NCBI GenBank assembly: GCA_051867615.1 | Contig: JBJDYU010000008.1 | Span: 19,104-83,103, forward strand | Length of the DNA: 64,000 nt | Direction of reading: 5' to 3' | Source of the DNA: RGIG5472 sp051867615 | GTDB lineage: Bacteria > Bacillota > Clostridia > Oscillospirales > Oscillospiraceae | In this document: piece after piece, positions 50,527 to 61,200 of the stretch | Layout: every line of letters starts with the position of its first letter | Numbering within the stretch: position 1 is the stretch's first letter | Made by a program: the position numbers and the translations under genes | The notes under the pieces: generated by a model | What the model was told of the DNA's origin: nothing | The model's input: the letters and a program-made list of their open reading frames with translations, nothing else | Database searches by the model: none

Positions 50527-50628
50527 CATTCCCTCGCCCCTTCGGGGCAACCGGGAATGATGCACAAAACTTCATGCACAGAAGCGTTTGCCTGTTTTCG
50601 TGGTGTGCCGCGCAGTGCATGAAGTTTT
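50527..50628. repeat. Pair of nested/long inverted repeats downstream of asnA
   Basis: First structure: CATTCCC (50527-50533) with GGGAATG (50553-50559), enclosing GCCCC-TTC-GGGGC (50536-50548). Second: a perfect 14-bp inverted repeat AAAACTTCATGCAC (50566-50579) with GTGCATGAAGTTTT (50615-50628) around a 35-base loop. Neither has a U-tract. The region between 50475 and 50637 has no gene. It may be a small palindromic repeat element or a 3' UTR structure of asnA. Confidence 0.6.
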
Positions 50629-50637
50629 ATGCCGCTT

Positions 50638-51645
50638 TTACAGGATCTCGACGCCCGCGGCGCGGCAGGTGTCCAGCGTCTCCCGGTCCCACAGGCTCAC
50701 CTGGACCTCGCCGATGTGGCAGACGCCCAGCAGCAGCATACACAGGCGGCTCTGGCCGATGCCGCCGCCGATGGTGAGGGGCATCTTGTCCTCCAGCAGG
50801 GCCTTGTGGAAGGGCAGGGCAGCGCGTTCCTCGCAGCCGGCCAGCTTCAGCTGGCGGGCCATGGACTCCTCGTCCACGCGGATGCCCATGGAGGAGATCT
50901 CAAAGGCGCGCTCCAGCACGGGGTTCCACATGAGGATATCGCCGTTCAGCTCCCAGTCGTCGTAGTCGGGGGCGCGGCCGTCGTGCTTGATGCCGGAGCG
51001 CAGGGTCTTGCCGATCTGCATGAGAAACACGCTGTGATGCTCACGGCAGATGGCGTCCTCCCGCTCCTTGGGGGTCTTGTCGGGATACATATCCTCCAGC
51101 TCCTGGGTGGTGATGAAGAACACCTCCCGGTCCAGCTTCACGCGGATGCTGGGGAAGGCCACGTTCACGGCCTCAGAGGTCTCGCAGACGGCCTGCACGA
51201 TGGCGCGGACGGTCTGCTTGAGGAAGTCCACGGTGCGCTCCTCACGGCTGATGACCTTTTCCCAGTCCCACTGGTCCACATACACGGAGTGGAGGTTATC
51301 CACCTCCTCGTCCCGGCGGATGGCGTTCATATCGGTGTACAGGCCCTTGCCGGGATGGAAGCCGTACTGCTTCAGCGCCAGACGCTTCCACTTGGCCAGG
51401 GAATGGACCACCACGGCGTCCATCTTCACATCCGGGATATCGAACTGCACAGGGCGCTCATAGCCGTTGAGGTTGTCGTTCAGACCGGAATTCACATCCA
51501 CAAACAACGGGGCGGAGACACGGCGCAGATTCAGCGCATTGCTGATATTCACCTGGAAGTTGCTCTTGATGAATTCGATGGCTCTTTGCATTTCGTAGTT
51601 GGGCAGGGGCGTTTTGTAGCCTTCGGGAATGACGACTTTGCTCAT
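50638..51645 (-). CDS. asnA: Aspartate-ammonia ligase
   Basis: The 335-residue enzyme makes asparagine from aspartate, ammonia and ATP and is related to class II tRNA synthetases. MQRAIEFIKSNFQVNISNALNL, RRVSAPLFVDVNSGLNDNLNG, HSVYVDQWDWEKVI and the C-terminal LTIGGGIGQSRLCMLLLG are diagnostic. AGAGGTG lies upstream. It has its own promoter. Along with glutamine synthetase III behind it and gltX beyond, this strand is rich in ammonia/glutamate genes. Confidence 0.97.
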   Translation of the reverse strand: MSKVVIPEGYKTPLPNYEMQRAIEFIKSNFQVNISNALNLRRVSAPLFVDVNSGLNDNLNGYERPVQFDIPDVKMDAVVVHSLAKWKRLALKQYGFHPGKGLYTDMNAIRRDEEVDNLHSVYVDQWDWEKVISREERTVDFLKQTVRAIVQAVCETSEAVNVAFPSIRVKLDREVFFITTQELEDMYPDKTPKEREDAICREHHSVFLMQIGKTLRSGIKHDGRAPDYDDWELNGDILMWNPVLERAFEISSMGIRVDEESMARQLKLAGCEERAALPFHKALLEDKMPLTIGGGIGQSRLCMLLLGVCHIGEVQVSLWDRETLDTCRAAGVEIL

Positions 51646-51678
51646 GCTATGACACCTCTCTTAAAAAAATATGCCCTT

Positions 51679-51707
51679 ATCGTACAGGAGAAAGAGCGGA
51701 AAATCAA
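51679..51707 (-). promoter_or_regulatory. Sigma-A promoter of asnA
   Basis: On the minus strand TTGATT (51707-51702) and TACGAT (51684-51679) have a 17-base spacer, about 34 bases before the start codon. Confidence 0.55.
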
Positions 51708-51801
51708 TAGCAAATATATATGAAATCAACTTGGGCAGCAGCCTGGTTTTTTGATTCACAAGAGGGGGCGGCTTCCGTGAGCGAAACGGATGCCTGCGCG
51801 G

Positions 51802-51831
51802 AAAAACGCCCGCGGCCACAGGCCGCGGGCG
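51802..51831 (-). terminator. Intrinsic terminator after glutamine synthetase
   Basis: Read on the minus strand, an 11-bp GC-rich stem (51831-51821 with 51817-51807) has a 3-base loop and T5 (51806-51802). Confidence 0.92.
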
Positions 51832-51854
51832 CTCTTAATCTGTATGATGCGCGC

Positions 51855-53957
<2,103 letters not shown>

Positions 53958-54008
53958 GGAAATCAACTCCTTTGAAAATGAAATGAAAGCAAAAAGGAAA
54001 TGGGGCGT

Positions 54009-54638
54009 TCATTGGAACAGCCCCATGACAAGCGGGGTAACGAATGTCTCTGCCAGCGCCGCGACAAGCAGCAGCGGCACCGTGAGGACGATATAGGCCC
54101 AGGCGAGGGATACGATCTGGGCGCTGGGCGGAGCAGCCTGCTCGCGCTTCAGGACGGCCCTGGTGGTGAGGCGGCAGTGGCAGAGCCCCACCGCACAGGC
54201 CACAGCCAGCGCCGGGATCTCAAAAATGCCGTGGGGCAGGATGCCGGCGAAGAAAAGCGCGGGGGTCAGCTGTCCGTCCTGTATGGCGTAGACCCCCAGG
54301 GCGGACAGGGTCAGGGCGTTGCTGCCGAGGGTCAGGGCAGGAAAGTACAGGAAAGGCAGAAAGCCGTAGACCGCCGTGCTGACGGTGGCCTGCAGGTTGT
54401 TGGTAAAGAGCAGGGAGAACATCTCCCACTGGCTCTCCGCCTCGAGAATGCCGGACTGGGCCATGGACTCGGCGACGAGCTGCAGATAGCCCCGGGCGAA
54501 GTCCGGGATCAGCAGCGCCGCGCCGGCAAAGATGGCGCAGAGGATGAGAAAGGCTGCCATGCAGTTCAGCAGCATGGGGAGGAACTCCCGCCGGAGAAAG
54601 TCCGTGTCCAGCAGGGTGGGGCGGAAGGAGAGCTTCAT
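54009..54638 (-). CDS. Stage II sporulation protein M (SpoIIM)/DUF95 family membrane protein
   Basis: The 209-residue membrane protein has about five hydrophobic segments and the family feature ILPHGIFEIPALAVACAVG near residue 135-155, preceded by GFLPFLYFPALTLGSNALTLSALG. SpoIIM with SpoIID and SpoIIP drives engulfment in sporulation, but DUF95 relatives also occur without a sporulation role. With gltX before and glnN after, this copy may be a paralogue rather than true SpoIIM. ATG overlaps the gltX stop (ATGA). Confidence 0.8.
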   Translation of the reverse strand: MKLSFRPTLLDTDFLRREFLPMLLNCMAAFLILCAIFAGAALLIPDFARGYLQLVAESMAQSGILEAESQWEMFSLLFTNNLQATVSTAVYGFLPFLYFPALTLGSNALTLSALGVYAIQDGQLTPALFFAGILPHGIFEIPALAVACAVGLCHCRLTTRAVLKREQAAPPSAQIVSLAWAYIVLTVPLLLVAALAETFVTPLVMGLFQ

Positions 54639-56122
54639 CGCAGCTTGTCCATGCCGAGGCGCAGGCGGCGCAGCGTCTCGTCCCGGCCCAAAATCTGGCA
54701 GATCTCCACGGCGCCGCCGGGGGTCACCAGCTTGCCCGCCGCGGCGATGCGGACGGGCCACATGAGCGTGGCGTTCTTCACGCCGAGAGACGCGGCGAGA
54801 GAAATGAGCGCGTCGTGGATGCTTTCGTTGCTCCAGTCCGCAAGACCCTCCAGCGCGGGAACCGCCGCCTCCAGCATGGCGAGAGACACGGCGGAGTCGG
54901 TCTTGGATTTCTTGTTGGTGAAGAAGGAAACGTCATAGTCCGGCAGCGCGTCGAAGAAGTCCACCTTTTCGGGGATCTCCGTTAGCACCTCGCAGCGGGC
55001 CTGCAGCAGCGCGGCGATGGACTCGCTCGAGAAGCGCTCGTCCTTCACACCCTCGCGGATATAGGGCAGGGCCGCGGCGTGGAAGGCCTCCGGGCTCATG
55101 GAGCGGATATAGTTGGCGTTGAAGTAGCGCAGCTTTTCGATGTCGAAGATGGCGGGGGACTTGGAAACGCCGGTGATGTCAAAGGAATCCGCCAGCTCCT
55201 CCAGCGTGAAGAACTCCTTTTCCGCCTGCTCGCCTCTGGGGGACCAGCCCAGCAGCGCCACATAGTTGAGGATGGCGGGCGTCAGGTAGCCCATGGCCTT
55301 CAGGTCCTCATAGCTGGGGTCGCCGTGACGCTTGCTCATCTTGTGCTGCGCGTCGCGCATGACAGGGGAGCAGTGGACGTAGGTGGGGATGTCCCAGCCG
55401 AAGGCCTCGTACAGCAGGTTATACTTGGGGGCGGAGGAGAGGTACTCGCTGCCGCGCACCACATGGGTGATGCCCATGAGATGGTCGTCCACCACGTTGG
55501 CGAAGTTATAGGTGGGCAGACCGTCCCGCTTGAGCAGCACCTGGTCGTCCAGCGTGCTGTTTTCCACGGTGATATCGCCGAAGATGGCGTCGCGGAAAGT
55601 GGTAGTGCCGCTCTCAGGGATCTTCTGGCGGATGACATAAGGCTCGCCGGCGGCCACGCGGGCTTTGGCCTCCTCAAGAGGCAGGCTGCGGCAGGGGTCG
55701 GCGGCGCGGTCGAACTCGCCGGAGTCCTCCTCGGACTCGGTCTTTTCGCAGAAGCAGTAATATGCGTGGCCCTTTTCCACCAGCAGCTCCGCGAACCTGC
55801 CGTAGAGCCCGCGGCGCTCGGTCTGGATATAGGGGCCGGTGGGGCCGCCCACGTCCGGGCCCTCGTCGTGGGTCAGGCCGCATTCCGCCATGGTGCGGTA
55901 GATGACCTCCGTGGCGCCCTCCACAAAGCGGCTCTGGTCGGTGTCCTCGATGCGGAGGATGAAGGTGCCGCCGGCGTGGCGGGCGATGAGCCAGGTGTAC
56001 AGCGCCGTGCGGAGATTGCCCACGTGCATATAGCCCGTGGGGGAGGGGGCGAAGCGGGTGCGGACCTTGCCGCGGGGGATGCGGTTTTCCAGTTCCTCGA
56101 AATAACGCATATCTAAGGACAT
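54635..56122 (-). CDS. gltX: Glutamyl-tRNA synthetase
   Basis: The 495-residue class I synthetase has the HIGH-type motif HVGN at 33-36 within RFAPSPTGYMHVGNLR, a four-cysteine-poor insertion (YYCFCEKTE), and the KMSKR motif in QHKMSKRHGD. The C-terminal anticodon domain begins near 340. It may charge tRNA-Gln too if gatCAB is present elsewhere. ATG at 56122 follows GGAGGAAG. It heads the gltX-spoIIM-glnN unit. Confidence 0.97.
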   Translation of the reverse strand: MSLDMRYFEELENRIPRGKVRTRFAPSPTGYMHVGNLRTALYTWLIARHAGGTFILRIEDTDQSRFVEGATEVIYRTMAECGLTHDEGPDVGGPTGPYIQTERRGLYGRFAELLVEKGHAYYCFCEKTESEEDSGEFDRAADPCRSLPLEEAKARVAAGEPYVIRQKIPESGTTTFRDAIFGDITVENSTLDDQVLLKRDGLPTYNFANVVDDHLMGITHVVRGSEYLSSAPKYNLLYEAFGWDIPTYVHCSPVMRDAQHKMSKRHGDPSYEDLKAMGYLTPAILNYVALLGWSPRGEQAEKEFFTLEELADSFDITGVSKSPAIFDIEKLRYFNANYIRSMSPEAFHAAALPYIREGVKDERFSSESIAALLQARCEVLTEIPEKVDFFDALPDYDVSFFTNKKSKTDSAVSLAMLEAAVPALEGLADWSNESIHDALISLAASLGVKNATLMWPVRIAAAGKLVTPGGAVEICQILGRDETLRRLRLGMDKLR

Positions 56123-56222
56123 ACGACTTCCTCCGTCTTTTGATTCAAAACTGCGCCGCGGGGCGGGAAACAGCGGGAGAAAGGCCGCCCGGCGCGGATT
56201 TTGCAACATTTCTCTGCATACC

Positions 56223-56250
56223 ATTATATTTTTCAGAGAAAAAAAGTCAA
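56223..56250 (-). promoter_or_regulatory. Sigma-A promoter of gltX
   Basis: On the minus strand TTGACT (56250-56245) and a perfect TATAAT (56228-56223) have a 16-base spacer. Confidence 0.75.
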
Positions 56251-56270
56251 TGTGAATCCCCGCCAATTTG

Positions 56271-56299
56271 TTGCCTTTTTTTTACGCTTATGTTATCAT
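56271..56299 (+). promoter_or_regulatory. Sigma-A promoter of trpS
   Basis: TTGCCT (56271-56276) and TATCAT (56294-56299) have a 17-base spacer. The ~100-base leader has no T-box (no GGGUGGNACCGCG-type element). Confidence 0.6.
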
Positions 56300-56406
56300 A
56301 ACAAACTAAGGTATTCTGGAAGCGTACGCCCTGCGCCGCAGCGCCGGGAAACGCTGTGCGAACATACGCGATATGCGAAGAAAAACAGCAAAGGAGCAAG
56401 ATCACA

Positions 56407-57405
56407 ATGGATGAAAAGAAAGTCATGCTCTCCGGCATCCAGCCCAGCGGCGACCTGCATCTGGGCAATTACCTTGGGGCCATCAAGAACTGGGGCAAGC
56501 GTGCCGAGGAGTTCGACTGCTACTATTTCATGGCGGATATGCACACCATCACGGTCCGGCAGGACCCTGCCGCCCTGCGCCGCCGGACGCTGGAGCAGCT
56601 GGCCCAGTATATCGCCTGCGGCCTGGACCCGGAGAAGAACACCCTCTTTATCCAGTCCCACGTCCACCAGCACGCGGAGCTGGGCTGGGTGCTGAACTGC
56701 TACACCATGTTCGGCGAGCTCAGCCGCATGACCCAGTTCAAGGACAAGTCCGCCAAACACGCGGAGAACATCAACGGCGGCCTGTTCACCTATCCCGCCC
56801 TGATGGCGGCGGACATTCTGCTCTACCAGCCGGATTACGTCCCCGTGGGCGACGACCAGAAGCAGCACGTGGAGCTGACGCGGGACGTGGCCCAGCGCTT
56901 CAACAACATCTACGGCGACGTGTTCAAGGTGCCGGAGCCGTATATCCCCAAGACCGGCGCCCGGATCATGAGCCTGAACGCCCCGGAGACCAAGATGAGC
57001 AAGTCCATCCCGGAGGGCTGCGTGTTCCTGATGGAAAAGCCGGAGGACATCCAGCGGAAGTTCAAGCGCGCCATCACCGACAGCGACACGGAGCGCTGCG
57101 TCCGCTATGACCCCGCCAATAAGCCCGGCGTCTCCAACCTGATGGCCATTTACGCCGCCGTCACCGGAAAGAGCTATGACGAGATCGAGGCGGAGTTCGA
57201 CGGCTGCGGCTACGGCAAGTTCAAGCCCGCCGTGGGCGAGGCCGTGGTGGAGTGCCTGCGTCCCATCCGGGAGGAGGCCGAGCGCATTCTGAAGGACAAG
57301 GCGTATCTGGAGTCCGTCTACAAAAACGGCGCGGAGAAAGCCTCCTATGTGGCAAACAAGACCCTGCGCAAGGTCTATAAGAAGGTCGGCTTTGTCGCCA
57401 GATAA
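56407..57405 (+). CDS. trpS: Tryptophanyl-tRNA synthetase
   Basis: The 332-residue class I synthetase has the HIGH-type HLGN at 18-21 (IQPSGDLHLGNYLGA) and KMSKS at about 196-200. LLYQPDYVPVGDDQKQHVELTRD is a family landmark. ATG at 56407 follows AAAGGAG. Divergent from gltX. A TagO-like gene follows after 12 bases with its own Shine-Dalgarno site. Confidence 0.97.
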   Translation: MDEKKVMLSGIQPSGDLHLGNYLGAIKNWGKRAEEFDCYYFMADMHTITVRQDPAALRRRTLEQLAQYIACGLDPEKNTLFIQSHVHQHAELGWVLNCYTMFGELSRMTQFKDKSAKHAENINGGLFTYPALMAADILLYQPDYVPVGDDQKQHVELTRDVAQRFNNIYGDVFKVPEPYIPKTGARIMSLNAPETKMSKSIPEGCVFLMEKPEDIQRKFKRAITDSDTERCVRYDPANKPGVSNLMAIYAAVTGKSYDEIEAEFDGCGYGKFKPAVGEAVVECLRPIREEAERILKDKAYLESVYKNGAEKASYVANKTLRKVYKKVGFVAR

Positions 57406-57417
57406 AGGAGCGTTCCC

Positions 57418-58566
57418 ATGGTGATTGATACACAGGTTTTGACCATGTCGGCGGCGGCGCTGGCGGTGGCCATGCTGGTCAGCTACGTGACCTCGCCGCT
57501 GGTCAAGAATTTCGCCTATAAGATCGGAGCCATTGACGTGCCGAAGGACGAGCGCCGGATGCACAAGGAGCCCATCCCCCGGCTGGGGGGTCTCGCCATC
57601 TTCTTCGGCTTTATCGTGAGCATCCTGCTTTTCGTTCCCATGTCCCGGCAGCTGCAGGGCATCCTGCTCGGCGCGGTCATCATCGTGGTGCTGGGCGTGG
57701 TGGACGATATCACGCCCCTGCACGCGGGGCTGAAGTTCGCGGTGCAGATCATTGCGGCGCTGATCCCGGTGCTGCACGGCGTGAGCATTTCCGTGGTCTC
57801 CAACCCCAACGTTTTCAGCGAGAATCCCTGGTGGTTCATGGGCGGCTGGTCCATCCCGGTGACGGTGATCTGGATCGTGGCCATCACCAATTCCGTGAAC
57901 CTGATCGACGGATTGGACGGCCTCGCGGTGGGCGTGTCCGCCATCAGCTCCGCCACCTTCCTCATCATCGCCCTCATCGTGGCGGAGGGGGAGATCTCCA
58001 TCCTCTGCGCGGCGCTGCTGGGCGCCTGCGTGGGCTTTTTGCCCTACAACAAGAACCCGGCGAAGATGTTCATGGGCGACACCGGCTCCACTTTCCTGGG
58101 CTTTATCCTGGCCACCATTTCGGTGCAGGGGATGTTCAAGATGTACGCCATCATCTCCTTCGCCGTGCCCTTCCTCATTCTGGGCCTGCCCATTTTCGAC
58201 ACGGCCTTTGCTTTCTGCCGCCGCATCGCCCACGGGCAGAATCCCATGAAGGCGGACCGGGGCCATGTGCACCACCGGCTCATCGACATGGGCCTGAGCC
58301 AGAAGCAAGCGGTGGCGACGCTGTACGTTATCTCCACCATCCTGGGCCTCAGCGCCGTGGTGCTGACCACCAGCGGCGAGATCAAGGCCATGCTGCTCAT
58401 GGCGGCCCTCTGCGCGGCGGGTCTGGTGGCCTCCCGGGTGGTGTTCCCGAAGCCCCACGCGCAGCCGGAAGCAGAACCGCAGCCGGAAGCGGAGACAGCG
58501 CCGGAGCAGGAGCAGGAGAGCAACACAGAGGAAACGCAGCCCGGTACCGAAGAAAGCGCCGAGTAA
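57418..58566 (+). CDS. Undecaprenyl-phosphate GlcNAc-1-phosphate transferase (TagO/WecA family)
   Basis: The 382-residue integral membrane protein has 10-11 hydrophobic segments and the MraY/WecA motifs KDERRMHKEPIPRLGG, VVDDI, NLIDGLDGLAVG, FMGDTGSTFLG and the cytoplasmic DRGHVHHRLIDMG. It transfers GlcNAc-1-P to the lipid carrier, the first step of wall teichoic acid or related glycopolymers. The C-terminal ~35 residues are an acidic low-complexity tail. The following gene makes UDP-ManNAc, the next sugar donor, so the two act in one pathway. Confidence 0.93.
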   Translation: MVIDTQVLTMSAAALAVAMLVSYVTSPLVKNFAYKIGAIDVPKDERRMHKEPIPRLGGLAIFFGFIVSILLFVPMSRQLQGILLGAVIIVVLGVVDDITPLHAGLKFAVQIIAALIPVLHGVSISVVSNPNVFSENPWWFMGGWSIPVTVIWIVAITNSVNLIDGLDGLAVGVSAISSATFLIIALIVAEGEISILCAALLGACVGFLPYNKNPAKMFMGDTGSTFLGFILATISVQGMFKMYAIISFAVPFLILGLPIFDTAFAFCRRIAHGQNPMKADRGHVHHRLIDMGLSQKQAVATLYVISTILGLSAVVLTTSGEIKAMLLMAALCAAGLVASRVVFPKPHAQPEAEPQPEAETAPEQEQESNTEETQPGTEESAE

Positions 58567-58591
58567 GCGCGATAGACCGAAAGGAGCGGCT

Positions 58592-59743
58592 TTGGAAAAG
58601 ATTCGAGTGATGAGCGTCTTCGGCACCCGGCCGGAGGCCATCAAAATGGCGCCGCTGGTGCGGGAGCTGCAGCGGCGCGAGGAGATCGAGAGCATCTGCT
58701 GCGTCACGGCGCAGCATCGTCAGATGCTGGACAGCGTCCTGCAGGTGTTTCACCTGACGCCGGATAAGGACCTGGATATCATGTCTCCCCGGCAGACCCT
58801 CTCCATGATCACCTGCAAGTGCCTCACCGGCATGGACGAGGCCATCGAGGAGCTGAAGCCGGACATGATCCTGGTACACGGCGACACCTCCACCACCTTC
58901 GCCGGGGCCCTTTCCGCGTTTTACCATCAGGTGCGGGTGGGCCATGTGGAGGCGGGGCTTCGGACCTACGACAAGTATTCCCCCTATCCGGAGGAGATGA
59001 ACCGCAAGCTCGTCAGCGCCATCGCGGATTTGTATTTCTGCCCGACGGTGAACAACCGGAAAAATCTGGAGGCGGAGGGGATCCGGGAGCATATCTTCGT
59101 TACGGGCAACACCGTCATCGACGCGCTGAAGACCACCGTGCGGCCGGATTACCGCTTTGCAACGCCGGTGCTGAACGCACTCGACTACGAAAAGAAAAAG
59201 ATCGTCCTCGTCACCTGCCACCGCCGGGAGAATTACGGCCAGCCCATGGAGGATATCATGGCCGCCCTGCGCCATATCGCCCGGACCCATGAGGACGTGG
59301 AGCTGGTCTATCCCGTCCACCTGTCCCCGGTGGTCCAGGAGTGCGCCCACCGGCATCTGGACGGAAACGATAACATCCATCTCATCGAGCCGCTGACGGC
59401 GGATGAGATGCATAACCTCATGGCCCGCTGCTACATGGTCATGACCGACTCCGGCGGGCTGCAGGAGGAGGCGCCCGCTCTCGGCAAGCCGGTGCTTGTC
59501 CTGCGCCGGGAGACGGAACGGCCCGAGGCGGTGGCCGCCGGGACGGTGAAGCTGGCGGGCGTGGCTTATGATGATATCGTCCGCATGGCGGAGGAGCTGC
59601 TGGAAGACCCCGCCGCCTACGCCGCCATGGCCCACGCGGTGAACCCCTATGGCGATGGCAATGCCTGCCGCCGCATCGCGGACGCTATCCTCTGGTATTA
59701 CGGCAAAGGGGAGCGCCCGGCGGACTATCTTGCGGAGAACTGA
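58592..59743 (+). CDS. wecB: UDP-N-acetylglucosamine 2-epimerase (non-hydrolysing)
   Basis: The 383-residue enzyme converts UDP-GlcNAc to UDP-ManNAc. VFGTRPEAIKMAPLV opens the GT-B-like fold; VHGDTSTTFAGAL, VGHVEAGLRTYDKYSPYPEEMNR, TCHRRENYGQPM and TDSGGLQEEAPALGKPVLVLR carry substrate and UDP contacts. Start is TTG at 58592 with AAAGGAG upstream. It pairs with the TagO-like gene for teichoic acid-type polymer synthesis. Confidence 0.96.
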   Translation: MEKIRVMSVFGTRPEAIKMAPLVRELQRREEIESICCVTAQHRQMLDSVLQVFHLTPDKDLDIMSPRQTLSMITCKCLTGMDEAIEELKPDMILVHGDTSTTFAGALSAFYHQVRVGHVEAGLRTYDKYSPYPEEMNRKLVSAIADLYFCPTVNNRKNLEAEGIREHIFVTGNTVIDALKTTVRPDYRFATPVLNALDYEKKKIVLVTCHRRENYGQPMEDIMAALRHIARTHEDVELVYPVHLSPVVQECAHRHLDGNDNIHLIEPLTADEMHNLMARCYMVMTDSGGLQEEAPALGKPVLVLRRETERPEAVAAGTVKLAGVAYDDIVRMAEELLEDPAAYAAMAHAVNPYGDGNACRRIADAILWYYGKGERPADYLAEN

Positions 59744-59763
59744 GCGGAGAGGGGGAGGACAGG

Positions 59764-60492
59764 ATGAGAAAAGCGTCCATGCTCGGCGCCATCGCCGTGC
59801 TGATTTTGCTGATCGTGGTGCTGCTTGGCACCAACAGCATCCGCCGCTCCTCCCACATCCACCTGCCCGAGGAGGAGCCGGAGGGCCCCGGCGTCAGCCA
59901 GGCGGACGGCAGCGCCGTCAACCAGGTCTCCGTGACGCCGCGGACGGTGCAGCGGGCCATCGAGACGCTGCAGCGGCCGGAGCGGTATGCCCGCAGCGTG
60001 ACGGTGGAGCAGCTCTGGTCCGGCGGCAGCGGCGTGTATGAGTCCTCCGTTTCCGTCCGGGACGGCTGGACGCGGGTGGATACGCAGCTTCCCGGCGGGA
60101 CGCTGCGCCACAGCATCACTGACGGCGAGACCACCTATATCTGGTACGGGACGGAGAAGAACTTTTTTACCGGCGCGGCGGGAGAGATCAGCGCCGACGC
60201 GGAGCAGGCCATTCCCACCTATGAGGATGTGCTGGCCTGCAATGTAGAGCAGATCCTGCAGGCGGATTACCGCAGCTACGGCGATACGGCCTGCATCTAT
60301 GTGGAAACGGCGCTGTCGGAGCGCGTCACGCTCTGCTATTGGGTGAGCGTGGAAAGCGGCCTGCTCACGGCGGCGGAGAAGTATGAGGGAGAAACGCTGG
60401 TATACCGCATGACCGCGGCGGAGAGCGCGGGAGAGCCGGCGGCGGAGCTGTTCGTCCTGCCGGACGGGACGGCGCTGCTCAGCGGAGAATAA
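59764..60492 (+). CDS. Membrane-anchored extracytoplasmic protein of unknown function
   Basis: The 242-residue protein has one N-terminal hydrophobic helix (about 6-23) without a lipobox and an extracellular part of alternating beta-prone stretches (VTVEQLWSGGSGVYESSVSVRDGWTRVDT, ETTYIWYGTEKNFF, CIYVETALSERVTLCYWVSVESGLL). This pattern of a sugar- or lipid-carrier-like beta sheet with a single anchor vaguely recalls LolA/YcnI-type folds, but I cannot assign a family. ATG at 59764 follows GGGGGAGGA. It lies right behind the epimerase gene and may belong to the same transcript. Confidence 0.75.
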   Translation: MRKASMLGAIAVLILLIVVLLGTNSIRRSSHIHLPEEEPEGPGVSQADGSAVNQVSVTPRTVQRAIETLQRPERYARSVTVEQLWSGGSGVYESSVSVRDGWTRVDTQLPGGTLRHSITDGETTYIWYGTEKNFFTGAAGEISADAEQAIPTYEDVLACNVEQILQADYRSYGDTACIYVETALSERVTLCYWVSVESGLLTAAEKYEGETLVYRMTAAESAGEPAAELFVLPDGTALLSGE

Positions 60493-60513
60493 GAAAGAAG
60501 GAGTGTGACGTGT

Positions 60514-60993
60514 ATGCAGATGCGAAGAAACGAAAGGGCCGTCAACGACGAGGCGAAGATCGACGCCATTCTTCAAAGCTGCGACTGCTGCCGTCTGGGC
60601 TTTGCGGACGGGGAGGAAGCCTATGTGGTGCCGGTGAACTTCGCCTGCGTGGAGGAGGGCGGCAAGCGCGTTTTCTACATCCACGGAGCGAAGGAGGGCC
60701 GCAAGGCGGAGCTGGTGCGGAAAAACGGCCGCTGCGGCTTTGAGCTGGACACGGGCCATGGCGTTATGACCGCGGATGCGGCCTGCGGCTATTCCTTCTG
60801 CTACCAGAGCGTCATCGGCCGTGGGACCATCGCCTTTGTGGACGACCCGGCAAAGAAGGCCGAGGCCCTGAACCGCATCATGGCGAAGTATTCCGGCAAG
60901 GGCGACTGGAGCTTCCCTGAGGCGGTGCTGGAGCGCACCGGCGTGCTGCGCCTGGAGGTGACGGAGCTTTCCTGCAAGGAGAACCGGGCGTAA
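60514..60993 (+). CDS. Pyridoxamine 5'-phosphate oxidase family flavoprotein (NimA-like)
   Basis: The 159-residue protein starts MQMRRNERAVNDEAKIDAILQSCDCCRLGFAD and has EAYVVPVNF, FYIHGAKEGRKAELV and YQSVIGRGTIAFVDDPAKKAEALNRIM, the layout of small PNPOx-like split-barrel flavoproteins often annotated as 5-nitroimidazole reductase-like. A flavin-dependent reductase role is likely; drug inactivation is unproven. ATG at 60514 follows AAGGAG at 10 bases; a GTG at 60505 is too close to it. Confidence 0.9.
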   Translation: MQMRRNERAVNDEAKIDAILQSCDCCRLGFADGEEAYVVPVNFACVEEGGKRVFYIHGAKEGRKAELVRKNGRCGFELDTGHGVMTADAACGYSFCYQSVIGRGTIAFVDDPAKKAEALNRIMAKYSGKGDWSFPEAVLERTGVLRLEVTELSCKENRA

Positions 60994-61015
60994 GCGGCTT
61001 TGCAAAACGGAAACG

Positions 61016-61048
61016 AAAAAGAGAGAGACAGCCGTCTCTCTCTTTTTT
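61016..61048. terminator. Bidirectional intrinsic terminator
   Basis: A 9-bp stem, GAGAGAGAC (61021-61029) with GTCTCTCTC (61034-61042), is flanked by A5 on the left and T6 on the right. It ends the flavoprotein gene on the plus strand and can end the minus-strand cluster. Confidence 0.88.
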
Positions 61049-61060
61049 GTATGTTATACT

Positions 61061-61196
61061 AGTTCTTGATAAAAAGCTTTAGCTTTTTATAGCGCGGAGC
61101 GCGTCAAGAACTGCATGAGACGGCGCAGCGTGCGTTAGCACGATGCGAGTGTGCGCAGCACACGGGATTCTTGATTAAATCTTTTAATCAAGAATC
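61061..61196. repeat. Array of nested and tandem palindromes
   Basis: Within 136 bases: outer AGTTCTTGA (61061-61069) with TCAAGAACT (61104-61112); inside it ATAAAAAGCT (61069-61078) with AGCTTTTTAT (61081-61090) and GCGC-GGA-GCGC (61092-61102); then CGTGC-GTTA-GCACG (61129-61142); GTGTGC-GCA-GCACAC (61149-61163); and a perfect 14-bp GATTCTTGATTAAA (61166-61179) with TTTAATCAAGAATC (61183-61196). The core TTCTTGA occurs four times in alternating orientation. No coding potential. It looks like a small palindromic repeat element rather than a terminator. Confidence 0.75.
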
Positions 61197-61200
61197 AGTA

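Noticed and set aside
56123..56406. T-box leaders for trpS or gltX
   Set aside because: Both leaders are about 100 bases and lack the GGGUGGNACCGCG-type T-box and the specifier stem.
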